Made by a program: the position numbers and the translations under genes. From Streptomyces thermodiastaticus (GTDB lineage: Bacteria > Actinomycetota > Actinomycetes > Streptomycetales > Streptomycetaceae), in assembly GCF_014656135.1 (NCBI RefSeq), contig NZ_BNBV01000001.1, positions 389,120-453,119 on the forward strand: a DNA stretch of 64,000 bases, in the 5' to 3' direction. How positions within the stretch are numbered: position 1 is the first letter of the stretch; each line of letters begins with the position of its first letter. Of this stretch, positions 54,820 through 63,934 are shown in pieces. The notes under the pieces are model-generated. The model had not been told where the DNA came from. It made no database searches and saw only the letters and a program-made list of their open reading frames with translations.

Positions 54820-55503
54820 TCAGACGGCCCGGTTGCGGCGCCGGGCCAGCTCGTCGCCCGGGTTGTGGCCGATCAGGGTCTCCCCGGTGTCGATGCGCTC
54901 CCCGTGCAGCTGGGACAGCGCGCTCTCCACGTCGCGCCACACCACGCCGACGGCGATCCCGAACACGCCCTGGCCGCCCTGGAGCAGGGCGTGCACCTCG
55001 TCGGGCGAGGTGCATTCGTAGACGGTGGCGCCGTCGCTCATCAGCGTCATGCGCTCCAGGTCGCGGAAGCCGCGCTCGCGCAGGTGCTGGACGGCGGTCC
55101 GGATGTTCTGCAGGGACACCCCGGTGTCCAGGAACCGCTTGACGATCTTCAGGACGACGACGTCCCGGAAGCTGTACAGACGCTGCGTGCCGGAGCCGTA
55201 GGCGGGCCGCACGCTCGGCTCGACGAGCCCGGTGCGCGCCCAGTAGTCCAGTTGCCGGTAGGTGATGCCGGCCGCCGCGCAGGCCGTCGGGCCGCGGTAG
55301 CCGATCTGGTCGGACCCCACGGTCGCCGCCCCGGTGCTGCTGCTCGGGGCGGGCAGGGGCCGCAGCGGAGAGTGATCGGCCGCCCCGCCCTGCTTCGGGT
55401 ATCCCGTGGAGCGGAGCCGGGAGCCCGGGGAAGAGTACGTGCCGCTCTTTCCGACACCGCGTCCGGGAACGCCCCCAGCCGTACCGTCGCCGCTGCTTCT
55501 CAC
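54820..55503 (-). CDS. MerR-family regulator (Rv1830/McdR type)
   Basis: A 227-residue MerR protein. Residues ~70-140 are the DNA-binding domain (IGYRGPTACAAAGITYRQLDYW, GTQRLYSFRDVVVLKIVKRFL) and the rest an effector or dimer part (ERMTLMSDGATVYECTSPDEV, GGQGVFGIAVGVVW). It closely resembles M. tuberculosis Rv1830, which affects cell division. The long Ser/Gly-rich N-terminus is extra. The GTG at 55503 follows GGAGGT. An inverted repeat lies about 70 bp upstream. Confidence 0.88.
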   Translation of the reverse strand: MRSSGDGTAGGVPGRGVGKSGTYSSPGSRLRSTGYPKQGGAADHSPLRPLPAPSSSTGAATVGSDQIGYRGPTACAAAGITYRQLDYWARTGLVEPSVRPAYGSGTQRLYSFRDVVVLKIVKRFLDTGVSLQNIRTAVQHLRERGFRDLERMTLMSDGATVYECTSPDEVHALLQGGQGVFGIAVGVVWRDVESALSQLHGERIDTGETLIGHNPGDELARRRNRAV

Positions 55504-55571
55504 GCCGACCTCCGTCCTTGACCTGCCTCCTCGACGGTAGGCAGTCACCGGGGGTGCGTCAACGATCGCCA

Positions 55572-55589
55572 CACTCGGCACGCCGAGTG
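55572..55589 (-). promoter_or_regulatory. Dyad upstream of the MerR gene
   Basis: CACTCGGC-AC-GCCGAGTG is a perfect 8-bp inverted repeat 69-86 bp upstream of the MerR start, with an adjoining partial dyad GTGATAATCAC. It could be the MerR operator. Confidence 0.5.
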
Positions 55590-55716
55590 ATAATCACCCT
55601 ACGAGTGGTTTCTCGTGCCTCACCGCGGGGAAAGGCTAGCCGAATGCCGTCCGGGGGCCGGACGGGCACCCCCGGTCACCGCGTGTGACCACGCGACCGG
55701 CGGCGGGCCCCGGAGG

Positions 55717-56190
55717 TCACTGGTTGCTGGTGCCGAAGTCCTCCGGCGAGATCTGGTCGAGGAATTCGCGGAACTTCTCCACTTCGTCCTCCTGCTCGTC
55801 GGGAATGGCGATGCCCGCGTCGTCGAGGACCGTCTCACTGCCGAAGATCGGCGAGCCGGTGCGCAGGGCCAGCGCTATGGCGTCGGACGGCCGTGCGCTC
55901 ACCTCGACTCCGCTGGCGAAGACCAGCTCCGCGTAGAAGACGCCTTCCCGCAGGTCCGTGATCCGTACTTCGGTCAGTTCCTGGCCGACGGCCTCCAGCA
56001 CGTCCTTGAACAGGTCGTGGGTCAGCGGTCGCGCGGGGGCCATCCCCTGCTGGGCGAAGGCGATCGCCGTCGCCTCCCCCGGTCCGATCCAGATGGGGAG
56101 GTACCGATCGCCTCCCACTTCACGCAGCAGCACGATCGGTTGGTTGGAGGGCATCTCGACCCGGACACCTACGACATCGAGCTCGTTCAC
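55717..56190 (-). CDS. Bifunctional nuclease family protein (DUF151)
   Basis: A 157-residue BFN-domain protein, as in Rv1829. The conserved stretches are IVLLREVGGDRYLPIWIGPGEA, THDLFKDVLEAVG, FYAELVFASGVEVSARPSDA and IALALRTGSPIF. Plant members show nuclease activity; the bacterial role is unknown. It lies between two MerR genes in the same order as in mycobacteria. The GTG at 56190 opens MNELDVVGVRVEMPSNQP. Confidence 0.92.
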   Translation of the reverse strand: MNELDVVGVRVEMPSNQPIVLLREVGGDRYLPIWIGPGEATAIAFAQQGMAPARPLTHDLFKDVLEAVGQELTEVRITDLREGVFYAELVFASGVEVSARPSDAIALALRTGSPIFGSETVLDDAGIAIPDEQEDEVEKFREFLDQISPEDFGTSNQ

Positions 56191-56274
56191 ACAGCAACCC
56201 TAGGCCGACCCCGGGACGTTTGGGTAGTCGGGCCGGGAACGGGACGGTGCTCCGGTCGCGGCGGCGCCGACGGC

Positions 56275-57012
56275 TCAGGGCAGCCGCACCCCGAGGGCGC
56301 TCTGCACCAGCGCGGAGTGCAGCTTCAGGGTCAGTGCGGCCAGCTCCTTGGCACGGGCCTCGGCGTGCGCCCTGGTCTGCGGGTTGCGGTGCCGCCTCAG
56401 CGGCGCCACCACCTGCTCGACCAGCCCGGCCTCCCGGTCCGCGGCGGCCTTCATCAACCGCAGGTGCCTGGGCTCGATGCCGAAGCCGCCCAGGGCCCGC
56501 ACCAGCGAGGCCACGGTGACCGCCTCGGCGTCGTAGACACCGTCCTCCATCGGGGTGAGCAGCCCCCAGGACTCCCACTCCTCCAGCTCCCCTTCCGCGA
56601 TCTCCGCGGCCTCGAGCAGCTCGTCCCGCCCGATCCGGGCCCCCGGGGGAGCCTCGGGGGGCGTCGGCAGCGGCTCGCCGTCGCGCTGCCGGCCGAGCAC
56701 CGGCAGCTGGACGGCCTCGCCGCGCTCGACGGCGTCCAGGTACTCGCGGATGACCTTCAGCGGCAGGTAGTGGTCCCGCTGCATCCGCAGCACCCGGCCG
56801 AGCCGCTCGACGTCCTCGGCGCTGAACTTGCGGTACCCCGCCGGGGTCCGCCGTGGCTCGACGAGCCCCTCCGACTCCAGGAAACGGATCTTGGAGATGG
56901 TGACCTCGGGGAACTCCTCGCGCAGCACGTTCAGCACCGCGCCGATGCTCATCAGCTCGCCGTCCGCGGCGGCGGCGCCGCTGCCGACGCCACCGCTCGG
57001 TGTTCGAAGCAT
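56275..57012 (-). CDS. MerR-family regulator (FtsR/Rv1828 type)
   Basis: A 245-residue MerR protein corresponding to Rv1828 and C. glutamicum FtsR, an activator of ftsZ. The DNA-binding domain is SIGAVLNVLREEFPEVTISK, IRFLESEGLVEPRRTPAGYR; the C-terminal part has DELLEAAEIAEGELEEWESW and LVRALGGFGIEPRHLR. The ATG at 57012 follows GGGAAGG. It is followed by the BFN gene and preceded by the FHA gene, all on one strand. The link to division genes is inferred from orthologues. Confidence 0.9.
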   Translation of the reverse strand: MLRTPSGGVGSGAAAADGELMSIGAVLNVLREEFPEVTISKIRFLESEGLVEPRRTPAGYRKFSAEDVERLGRVLRMQRDHYLPLKVIREYLDAVERGEAVQLPVLGRQRDGEPLPTPPEAPPGARIGRDELLEAAEIAEGELEEWESWGLLTPMEDGVYDAEAVTVASLVRALGGFGIEPRHLRLMKAAADREAGLVEQVVAPLRRHRNPQTRAHAEARAKELAALTLKLHSALVQSALGVRLP

Positions 57013-57068
57013 GGACCTTCCCTGGGGTCTGGCCGGATGGAGGACTGGCCGGCCGGGCACCGGCAGGT

Positions 57069-57893
57069 TCAGTAGCCCTGCCGGCTCGCGAAGAAGACCA
57101 GCCGGTACTTGCCGATCTGCACCTCGTCACCGCTGGACAGCGCGACCTCGTCGATCTGCTCCCGGTTGACGTAGGTGCCGTTCAGGCTGCCGACGTCGGC
57201 CACCCTGAACACGCCGTCCGGACCGCGACGGAACTCCACGTGGCGGCGCGAGACCGTCACGTCGTCCAGGAAGATGTCGCTCTCCGGATGACGCCCCGCC
57301 GTGGTCACCTCGCCGTCCAGCAGGAAGCGGCTGCCGGAGTTCGGACCGCGGCGCACCACCAGCAGCGCCGAGCCGGCCGGCAGCGCCTCCACGGCGGCCA
57401 GGGCCTCCGGCGAGAGCATCGGCGTCTGGCCGGTGCTCTCCGAGTCGTAGGCCTCCAGACCGGAGATGGAGATCGTCGACGTCGTCTCCGACGCACGCTC
57501 CGGCACGGCACCGGGCCGCAGCGGCGCACCGCAGTGGGAGCAGAAGCGGCTGTTCTCCGCGTTGTGGTGAGCGCACCGCGAACACACCAGGGCGGACATG
57601 GACGGATCCTCCTGCCGCGGCTGCCCCGCCGGGGCGGGTGACGCGTACGGGTCGCCGGCTAGCCCTCCACCCGTACGTGAGGTTGACGGTTGGCCGAAAC
57701 CTATGCCGCCGGCCTGGGCAGGGTCAACAGACGCCGCGCCCGGTGTGCCGGAATTGCCTCCGGCCGGCCCCGGGACCTGGTCGCGGAAGAGCGGACGCTG
57801 GCCTTCCGCATCGGGCTGGGCGCGGTGGCGGGCGGTCGCGTTGCCGCTGTCCTCTCGCGCGCTCTTGCCGAACAACTTCGCAAACAACTTCAC
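57069..57893 (-). CDS. garA: GarA/OdhI-type FHA protein with zinc ribbon
   Basis: A 274-residue FHA protein. Residues 1-98 are a Gly/Pro/Gln-rich extension beginning KLFAKLFGKSARED. A zinc ribbon follows (C104, C107, C118, C121). The phosphorylation motif ETTS is at 136-139. The FHA domain (about 175-265) has GRHPES, SRRH and SLNGT. In mycobacteria and corynebacteria, GarA/OdhI binds and inhibits 2-oxoglutarate dehydrogenase until PknB/PknG phosphorylates the ETTS threonine. GTG at 57893 has AAGGGGAAT upstream. A second start, ATG at 57599 (M99), has AGGAGG 8 bases upstream and would give a GarA-sized 176-residue protein. Confidence 0.9.
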   Translation of the reverse strand: MKLFAKLFGKSAREDSGNATARHRAQPDAEGQRPLFRDQVPGPAGGNSGTPGAASVDPAQAGGIGFGQPSTSRTGGGLAGDPYASPAPAGQPRQEDPSMSALVCSRCAHHNAENSRFCSHCGAPLRPGAVPERASETTSTISISGLEAYDSESTGQTPMLSPEALAAVEALPAGSALLVVRRGPNSGSRFLLDGEVTTAGRHPESDIFLDDVTVSRRHVEFRRGPDGVFRVADVGSLNGTYVNREQIDEVALSSGDEVQIGKYRLVFFASRQGY

Positions 57894-58083
57894 GGGCGAT
57901 TCCCCTTGACCGAAACAGACCCGCCCGTGGGGCAGGACGAACCCTGACTGCATAGGCCGGTCGAACCGGACATCCTCACAACGTCCGTATCCACCAGACA
58001 GTTTCCATCACGCACCGCCGAGCCGGTGCGCCGACCCCCCGCAACCTCATGCCCTCGCCGGACGGTCGTCATGCACCCCCGGG

Positions 58084-58956
58084 TCACTGGGAGGACGACC
58101 GAGCGTAGTCAGGCTGCTTCGCCGCTCGCAAGGCGTCCACGACGATCTTGTCCGACCGCTCGATGCTCACGGTGGCCTGCTCCTTCTCCAGCGTCTGCAC
58201 CACGCCTCCAGGGATGTTGAGCGCCGGTTCCAGGTCCTGCGGTTTGCCGATGACCTTGAAACGATACGGCGCTTCGATCTTGTTCCCGTCGACGTCCACG
58301 TCCTTGCCGGAGTCCGTCAGGTACGTGCTCGCGACCACGCGTACCCCGTTGACCTGGATGGCTTCCGCTCCGGCCGCGCGCAGCTCCTGTATCGCGTCGA
58401 GCAGCATGTCCGCCTGGACCGTCCCCTTCGTGTCCTCGATCGTCATGGTGATGCCGGGTCCCTGCGCGGCCACCGTGCCTGCCAGCACGCCGAGTTGCCT
58501 CTCCTTCTCGAGCGTCTGCTTCCGGGCCTCCTCGGCCTGGTCGGAGCTGTTCTCCAGCTCCTGACGCTGTTTTTCGAGACCCTGCTTCTCGTCCTCAAGA
58601 CGCTGTGTGCGGTCGTCCAGTTCATCGAGGATGCGCACAAGATCCTCCTGACGGGCGCCCCGCAGCGCACTGCTGCTGTCACTGGTGGAGGCGACCTGCA
58701 CCGCCAGCCCGAAGCCCAGGCCGAACAGCAGAACGGCGACGACGAGTTGGTTGCGGGTGAAGCGCGGCGGCCACAGCCCCTGGACCAGGCGCTGCCGGCC
58801 GGTCAGCTCGGGCTGCTGTTCCTCAGCGGCACCGACGGGCTCCTCGGGTGCCCGTCCGGGCACCTCCGGGGGCAGCTCTCGGCGCAGCCTGTTCTCGCGG
58901 CTCTCGGGTGGTGCGGGCACCGGCTGTGCGCCGGGCAGTTCTTTCGCGTCGCTCAT
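58084..58956 (-). CDS. DUF881 membrane protein (second)
   Basis: A 290-residue DUF881 protein: cytoplasmic Pro/Glu-rich N-terminus, one membrane helix (about 70-92, NQLVVAVLLFGLGFGLAVQVA), a coiled coil (EDEKQGLEKQRQELENSSDQ) and an outside domain (ITMTIEDTKG, INVNGVRVVAS-like IQVNGVRVVASTYL). It matches Rv1825. DUF881 proteins sit with the small basic protein near gcv and garA genes and may act in envelope or division processes. The start at 58956 is 10 bp from the sbp stop. Confidence 0.88.
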   Translation of the reverse strand: MSDAKELPGAQPVPAPPESRENRLRRELPPEVPGRAPEEPVGAAEEQQPELTGRQRLVQGLWPPRFTRNQLVVAVLLFGLGFGLAVQVASTSDSSSALRGARQEDLVRILDELDDRTQRLEDEKQGLEKQRQELENSSDQAEEARKQTLEKERQLGVLAGTVAAQGPGITMTIEDTKGTVQADMLLDAIQELRAAGAEAIQVNGVRVVASTYLTDSGKDVDVDGNKIEAPYRFKVIGKPQDLEPALNIPGGVVQTLEKEQATVSIERSDKIVVDALRAAKQPDYARSSSQ

Positions 58957-58966
58957 CGTTGTCGTC

Positions 58967-59299
58967 TCACGCCCGGAAGACGTGCCGCCGGATGGCCGCG
59001 GCATTGGAGAAGATACGGATGCCGAGCACGACCACGACGCCGGTGGACAGCTGGGCTCCGACCCCCAACTTGTCGCCCAGGAACACGATCAGCGCGGCGA
59101 CGACCACGTTCGACAGGAACGACACCACGAACACCTTGTCGTCGAAGATGCCGTCGAGCATGGCCCGCAATCCGCCGAAGACGGCGTCCAGCGCCGCCAC
59201 GACGGCGATCGGCAGGTACGGCTCGACGACCGCCGGAACCTCGGGCCGGACCAACAGTCCGGCCACGACTCCCACGATGAGGCCCAGTACGGCGATCAC
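58967..59299 (-). CDS. sbp: Small basic protein Sbp (DUF1290)
   Basis: A 110-residue membrane protein of the Sbp/DUF1290 family, with three or four hydrophobic segments (IAVLGLIVGVVAGLLV, VFVVSFLSNVVVAALIVFLG, STGVVVVLGIRIFSNAAAIR). In Bacillus it lies next to division genes and in mycobacteria it is Rv1824. Its GTG overlaps the DUF881 stop codon (GTGA), so translation is coupled. Confidence 0.92.
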   Translation of the reverse strand: MIAVLGLIVGVVAGLLVRPEVPAVVEPYLPIAVVAALDAVFGGLRAMLDGIFDDKVFVVSFLSNVVVAALIVFLGDKLGVGAQLSTGVVVVLGIRIFSNAAAIRRHVFRA

Positions 59300-60222
59300 G
59301 ATGTGCCCTTCTCAGTCTTCTGTGCGTTCGGCTGTCCGGACGTCCCGGCCGGCTGTGCGGTGCGCAAGATCACACTCGGTGCGGCGGGCAGCTTCAGGTC
59401 GTTCTCCACGGAGATCGCGGTACGGATGCCGTAGTCGTCCTGGAGCGCGTGCAGGTACAGCCCGTCGGCGCTGTTCTGGAACCTGCTGCTCAGCCGCTGC
59501 CCGTCCCCCACCGCGAGCACCGTGTACGGCGGCACCAGCGGCCTGTTGTCGACCAGTATGGCGTCTCCCGCGGCCCTGATCGCCGACAGGGCGGTCAGCC
59601 GCTGCCCGTTGATGGCGATCGCCTCGGCCCCGGACTGCCACAGTCCGTTGACGACGCGCTGCATGTCCCGGTCGCGCACCCGGCCGGTGTCGGAGAACCC
59701 GGACGACACCCGGGGACCGCCGTCCGCGCCGGTGGAGGCCTCCTTGGCGTCGTCGACGACGAGTTCGACGCCCGGCCCGTGCACGGCCGTGGCGCCCGAC
59801 AGGACTCCCACGAGTTCGGCGCGGGCGTCGCCGCCGCTGTGGCTGAGGGCCTGCCGCTGCCGCGCGCCCACATCCGCGCGCAGCGCGTCGACGCTGCTCT
59901 GGAGCTTGTCCGCAAAGGCCGTCTCACGGTCGATGCGGTCGATCAGCTCCTGACGCTCCTTGGCGACCACCGGGGCCGCCTCGCGTGCCTGCGCGGCGCC
60001 CAGGGTCACGACCGCGGCCGCCAGCACCAGGCCGCCGGCCAGCCCCAGCCGCGCCCGCAGGGTCTTCGGCAGGCCGCGCCGGCCCGGGTCCTTCTTCCGG
60101 GCGGCTGCCTCGGCATAGCCGTCGTCGAGGCTGTGATCCATCACGTTGGTGATCAACGACATGGAGGCGTCCGGACGGGAAGGCCGCGCGGGGGTACGCC
60201 GATCGAGGGGTTGCTGCGGCAT
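59296..60222 (-). CDS. DUF881 membrane protein (first)
   Basis: A 308-residue DUF881 protein. It has a cytoplasmic Arg-rich N-terminus, one membrane helix (LGLAGGLVLAAAVVTLGAA), a coiled-coil (AKERQELIDRIDRETAFADK) and a globular outside part with VHGPGVELVVDDAK, GAEAIAINGQRLTALSAIRA and RPLVPPYTVLAVGD. It corresponds to Rv1823. The stop overlaps the sbp start. The ATG at 60222 is preferred; another ATG at 60231 gives three extra residues. Confidence 0.88.
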   Translation of the reverse strand: MPQQPLDRRTPARPSRPDASMSLITNVMDHSLDDGYAEAAARKKDPGRRGLPKTLRARLGLAGGLVLAAAVVTLGAAQAREAAPVVAKERQELIDRIDRETAFADKLQSSVDALRADVGARQRQALSHSGGDARAELVGVLSGATAVHGPGVELVVDDAKEASTGADGGPRVSSGFSDTGRVRDRDMQRVVNGLWQSGAEAIAINGQRLTALSAIRAAGDAILVDNRPLVPPYTVLAVGDGQRLSSRFQNSADGLYLHALQDDYGIRTAISVENDLKLPAAPSVILRTAQPAGTSGQPNAQKTEKGTS

Positions 60223-60407
60223 GCCGCACATCGTCGCACGTGCCGGGCCGTACCTCCGAACGGCCCCACCGGCGTGCCGGACAGGCCCGTTGCAGGGACA
60301 CTTGTCCGGCACGCGCGTGCTGTCCGTTTGACCGGGACATACGGTCCGTCCGGACGGCCGGCGCACGGGCACCGCCCAGCGCGCCGGCCGTCACCGGTGC
60401 CTTGCCG

Positions 60408-62903
60408 TCAGCGTCCGGCGCTGTCGACGACCGCCGACCACTCGTCGAGCAGGGCCTGGGCGGAGGCGTCGTCCGGTCCCTCGGCCCACAGGTGGGTGAC
60501 CGCCTCGGCCGGGTCGGGCAGCACCATCACCCAGCGGCCGTCGCTCTCCACGACCCGCACGCCGTCGGTGGTGTCGACGTGCCGGTCTCCGGCCGCCTCC
60601 ACCACGGTCCGCATCACCAGGCCCTTGACCGCCCACGGCGTGGCCAGGTCCTTCTTGAGGACGTGGGCGCGCGGGATCCGGGCGTCGATCTGGCTGAGCG
60701 TGAGCTGGGTGCGGGCCACCAGCCCGATGAGCCGGACGAAGGCCGCCGTGCCGTCGTAGACGCTGCTGAACTCGGGGACGATGAAACCGCCCTTGCCGTC
60801 GCCGCCGAAGATGGTGCCCTCCTGGCGGCCGGCCCGTGTCAGGTCGTCCGGCGAGGTGGTCGTCCACTCGACCTGGGTGCCGTGGTAGGCGGCCACCTGC
60901 TCGGCGATGCGGGTGGTGGTCACCGGCAGCGCCACCCGGCCGCTGCGCCGTTCCGCGGCGATCAGGTCGAGCATGACCAGCAGCGCCCGGTCGTCCTCGA
61001 TGATGCGGCCTTTCTCGTCGACCAGCGACAGCCGCTCGCCGACCGGGTCGAAGCGCACACCGAAGGCGGCCCCGGAGGACGCGACGATCTCACCGAGGCG
61101 CACCAGGCCCTTGCGGCGCATGTCCTCGGTCTCCGTAGGCCGGGACTCGTCGAGGCCGGGGTTGATGGTCAGGGAGTCGACGCCGAGCTTGCCCAGCAGG
61201 CTCGGCAGGACGAGGCCGGCGCTGCCGTTGGAGGCGTCCACGACGACCTTCAGCCCGGACTCGGCGATCCCGGTGGTGTCGACGTTGCGCAGCAGCGAGC
61301 CGGTGTAGGAGTCGAAGACGCTGGAAGGGAAGTACAGGTCGCCGATCTCGCCCGGGAAGGCCCGCCGGTACTCCTGGCGTGCGAAGACTCGGTCCAGCTT
61401 GCGCTGCCCGGCCTGGGACAGGTCGGCGCCCTGCCCGTCGAAGAACATGATGTCCACCGAGTCCGGCACACCGGGCGTCGTGCGGATCATGATGCCGCCG
61501 GCGCTGCCGCGCGCGGTCTGCTCGCGGGCGACGGGCAGCGGCACGTTCTCCAGGTCGCGGACGTCGATGGCGCTGGCTTGCAGTGCGGAGATGACCGCCC
61601 GCTTGAGGGCGCGGGCGCCGCGGGAGTGGTCGCGGGCCGTGGTGACGGTGGCGCCCTTCTTGAGCGTGGTCGCATAGGCGCCGGCGAGGCGTACGGCGAG
61701 CTCCGGGGTGATCTCCACGTTCAGGATGCCGGAGACCCCGCGGGCGCCGAACAGGTGTGCCTGGCCGCGCGATTCCCAGATGACGGAGGTGTTGACGAAG
61801 GCACCGGCTTCGATCGTCTTGAACGGGTAGACCCGCACATTGCCCTGCACGATCGATTCTTCACCGATGAGGCATTCGTCGCCGATGACGGCGCCGTCCT
61901 CGATGCGGGCGGCGCGCATGATGTCGGTGTTTTTGCCGACGACGCAGCCGCGCAGGTTGCTGTGCTGGCCGATGTACACGTTGTCGTGGACGACGGCCTT
62001 GTGCAGAAAGGCGCCGCTCTTGACGACGACATTGGAGCCGATGACCGTGTGCTCGCGGATCTCGGCGCCGGCCTCCACCTTGGCGTAGTCGCCGATGTAG
62101 AGCGGTCCGCGCAGGACGGCGTCGGGGTGCACTTCCGCGCCCTCCGCGACCCAGACGCCCGGCGAGATCTCGAAGCCGTCGAGCTGGACGTCGACCTTGC
62201 CCTCCAGCACGTCGGCCTGCGCCTTCACATAGCTTTCGTGGGTGCCGACGTCCTCCCAGTAGCCCTCGGCGACATAGCCGTAGATGGGCTTGCCTTCCTT
62301 CATCAGTTTCGGGAAGACGTCGCCGGACCAGTCGACGGGGACGTCGGGTTCGACGTAGTCGAAGATTTCCGGCTCCATCACATAGATGCCCGTGTTGACG
62401 GTGTCGGAGAAGACCTGTCCCCAGGTCGGCTTTTCCAGGAAGCGCTCGACCTTGCCTTCTTCGTCGACGATGGTGATACCGAATTCCAGGGGGTTGGGCA
62501 CCCGGGTGAGGCACACCGTCACCATGGCGCCTTTTTCCTTGTGGAACCGGATGAGATCGGTGAGGTCGAAGTCGGTCAGTGCATCGCCGGAGATCACCAG
62601 GAAGGCATCGTCTTTCAGCGCCTCTTCGGCGTTCTTGACGCTTCCGGCGGTACCGAGCGGCTTCTCCTCGTTGGCATAGGTCAACTCCATGCCGAGTTCT
62701 TCGCCGTCACCGAAGTAGTTCTTGACGAGCGACGCGAGGAACTGCACTGTGACGACGGTCTCGTTGAGCCCATGCCTTTTGAGCAGCCGCAGCACATGCT
62801 CCATGATCGGCCGGTTGGCCACTGGCAGCAGCGGCTTCGGCATGCTCGAGGTCATCGGACGAAGGCGCGTGCCTTCTCCTCCGGCCATCACGACGGCCTT
62901 CAT
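60408..62903 (-). CDS. ManC-like guanylyltransferase fused to a degenerate phosphomannomutase-like domain
   Basis: An 831-residue protein. Residues 1-230 are a nucleotidyltransferase ([12 protein letters not shown] at 7-18, PKPLLPV at 22-28), then a left-handed beta-helix ([20 protein letters not shown]), as in mannose-1-phosphate guanylyltransferases that make GDP-mannose. From about 385 the sequence follows the phosphohexomutase fold, but the usual phosphoserine motif TASHNP is replaced by IRTTPG (473-478) and the Mg-binding DGDGDR by DPVGER (619-624). The mutase half is therefore probably not active and may be regulatory. The ATG at 62903 opens [14 protein letters not shown]. Confidence 0.85.
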   Translation of the reverse strand: MKAVVMAGGEGTRLRPMTSSMPKPLLPVANRPIMEHVLRLLKRHGLNETVVTVQFLASLVKNYFGDGEELGMELTYANEEKPLGTAGSVKNAEEALKDDAFLVISGDALTDFDLTDLIRFHKEKGAMVTVCLTRVPNPLEFGITIVDEEGKVERFLEKPTWGQVFSDTVNTGIYVMEPEIFDYVEPDVPVDWSGDVFPKLMKEGKPIYGYVAEGYWEDVGTHESYVKAQADVLEGKVDVQLDGFEISPGVWVAEGAEVHPDAVLRGPLYIGDYAKVEAGAEIREHTVIGSNVVVKSGAFLHKAVVHDNVYIGQHSNLRGCVVGKNTDIMRAARIEDGAVIGDECLIGEESIVQGNVRVYPFKTIEAGAFVNTSVIWESRGQAHLFGARGVSGILNVEITPELAVRLAGAYATTLKKGATVTTARDHSRGARALKRAVISALQASAIDVRDLENVPLPVAREQTARGSAGGIMIRTTPGVPDSVDIMFFDGQGADLSQAGQRKLDRVFARQEYRRAFPGEIGDLYFPSSVFDSYTGSLLRNVDTTGIAESGLKVVVDASNGSAGLVLPSLLGKLGVDSLTINPGLDESRPTETEDMRRKGLVRLGEIVASSGAAFGVRFDPVGERLSLVDEKGRIIEDDRALLVMLDLIAAERRSGRVALPVTTTRIAEQVAAYHGTQVEWTTTSPDDLTRAGRQEGTIFGGDGKGGFIVPEFSSVYDGTAAFVRLIGLVARTQLTLSQIDARIPRAHVLKKDLATPWAVKGLVMRTVVEAAGDRHVDTTDGVRVVESDGRWVMVLPDPAEAVTHLWAEGPDDASAQALLDEWSAVVDSAGR

Positions 62904-63020
62904 GTCGGAAGCGTCCTCCTCCAAGAGACGACGATCTAGCCGACTTCACCCGTTCCGATTGTCCCGCACTTTTTCGAGGCGAGCCATCGGAGCCCGTCAC
63001 GGCTGCCGGAATGTGCGAGT

Positions 63021-63629
63021 TCAGTCGGCCATGGCGTCCGCACGGACCAGGCGGCGGACTTGAACCACGTAGAGGACTCCTGCCCACCAATAGAGCGTCG
63101 TACCCCATCCGGCGAACGCCCATCCGAAAATAGCAGCGAGTGACGGGATCCATCCACGTCCGTCACTGAGCAACAGCAGGGGGAAGGCGTACATGAGGCT
63201 GAAGGTCGCGGCCTTGCCGAGGAAGTTGACCTGCGGCGGCGGGTAGCCGTGGCGCCGGAGCACACCGACGGCCACCAGAAGCATCAGTTCCCGGGCGAGG
63301 AGTACCGCGGTCAGCCAGATCGGCAGGATGTCGCGCCAGGTCAGGCCGACGAGGGTGGACAGAACGTAGAGGCGGTCCGCCGCGGGGTCGAGCAGCCGGC
63401 CCAGGCTGCTGATCTGGTTCCACCGGCGTGCCAGCTTGCCGTCCAGATAGTCGCTGACACCGCTCAGGGCGAGCACCAGCAGCGCCCAGCCGTCGCTCTC
63501 GGGGCCGCCGAACTCAGGCCTGAGAATCAGCCACAGGAAGAGGGGCACGCCGACGAGCCGTGCCATGCTGAGGATGTTGGGGATGGTGAGGACCCGGTCC
63601 GTCTGGATCCGGGTCTCCTGGACCTCCAC
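63021..63629 (-). CDS. CDP-alcohol phosphatidyltransferase
   Basis: A 202-residue membrane enzyme of the CDP-alcohol phosphatidyltransferase family. The full signature is present: D60, D63-G64, A67-R68, G77, D81 and D85 (SDYLDGKLARRWNQISSLG, LDPAADR). It joins CDP-diacylglycerol to an alcohol such as glycerol phosphate or inositol phosphate. In M. tuberculosis the same place holds Rv1822 (PgsA2). The GTG at 63629 follows AGGAGG. Confidence 0.9.
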   Translation of the reverse strand: MEVQETRIQTDRVLTIPNILSMARLVGVPLFLWLILRPEFGGPESDGWALLVLALSGVSDYLDGKLARRWNQISSLGRLLDPAADRLYVLSTLVGLTWRDILPIWLTAVLLARELMLLVAVGVLRRHGYPPPQVNFLGKAATFSLMYAFPLLLLSDGRGWIPSLAAIFGWAFAGWGTTLYWWAGVLYVVQVRRLVRADAMAD

Positions 63630-63684
63630 CCGGGAGCCTCCTGGAGGAATGTGACGACATTGCCTCCTGACCTTACCGCAACGC

Positions 63685-63733
63685 AAAAAAGGCTCTGGCT
63701 CCTGGGCTGTTGCTGTTGCCCAGGAGCCAGAGC
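63685..63733 (-). terminator. rRNA operon terminator
   Basis: GCTCTGGCTCCTGGGC (63692-63707) and GCCCAGGAGCCAGAGC (63718-63733) form a perfect 16-bp stem followed, leftward, by six T residues (63685-63690). This is a textbook intrinsic terminator for the 5S end. Confidence 0.9.
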
Positions 63734-63742
63734 TCCAAGAAT

Positions 63743-63862
63743 TGTCCGGCGGCGTCCTACTCTCCCACAGGGTCCCCCCTGCAGTACCATCGGCGCTGTA
63801 AGGCTTAGCTTCCGGGTTCGGAATGTAACCGGGCGTTTCCCCTACGCTATGACCACCGAAAC
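63743..63862 (-). rRNA. rrf: 5S ribosomal RNA
   Basis: The leftward strand reads GTTTCGGTGGTCATAGCG at the 5' end and ends near GGACGCCGCC, with the CCGAACCCGGAAGCTAAGC core, matching actinomycete 5S rRNA of about 120 nt. The precise ends are estimates. Confidence 0.93.
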
Positions 63863-63934
63863 ACTATGAAACAATCAACCAACCAGCCGTTGGCTGTTCA
63901 TTGCTTCAGAACCAACACAGTGAACGCGAGCACC

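Noticed and set aside
60240..62939. 899-residue plus-strand frame
   Set aside because: Antisense of the ManC-like gene; Asp/Val/Gly-rich and without family features.
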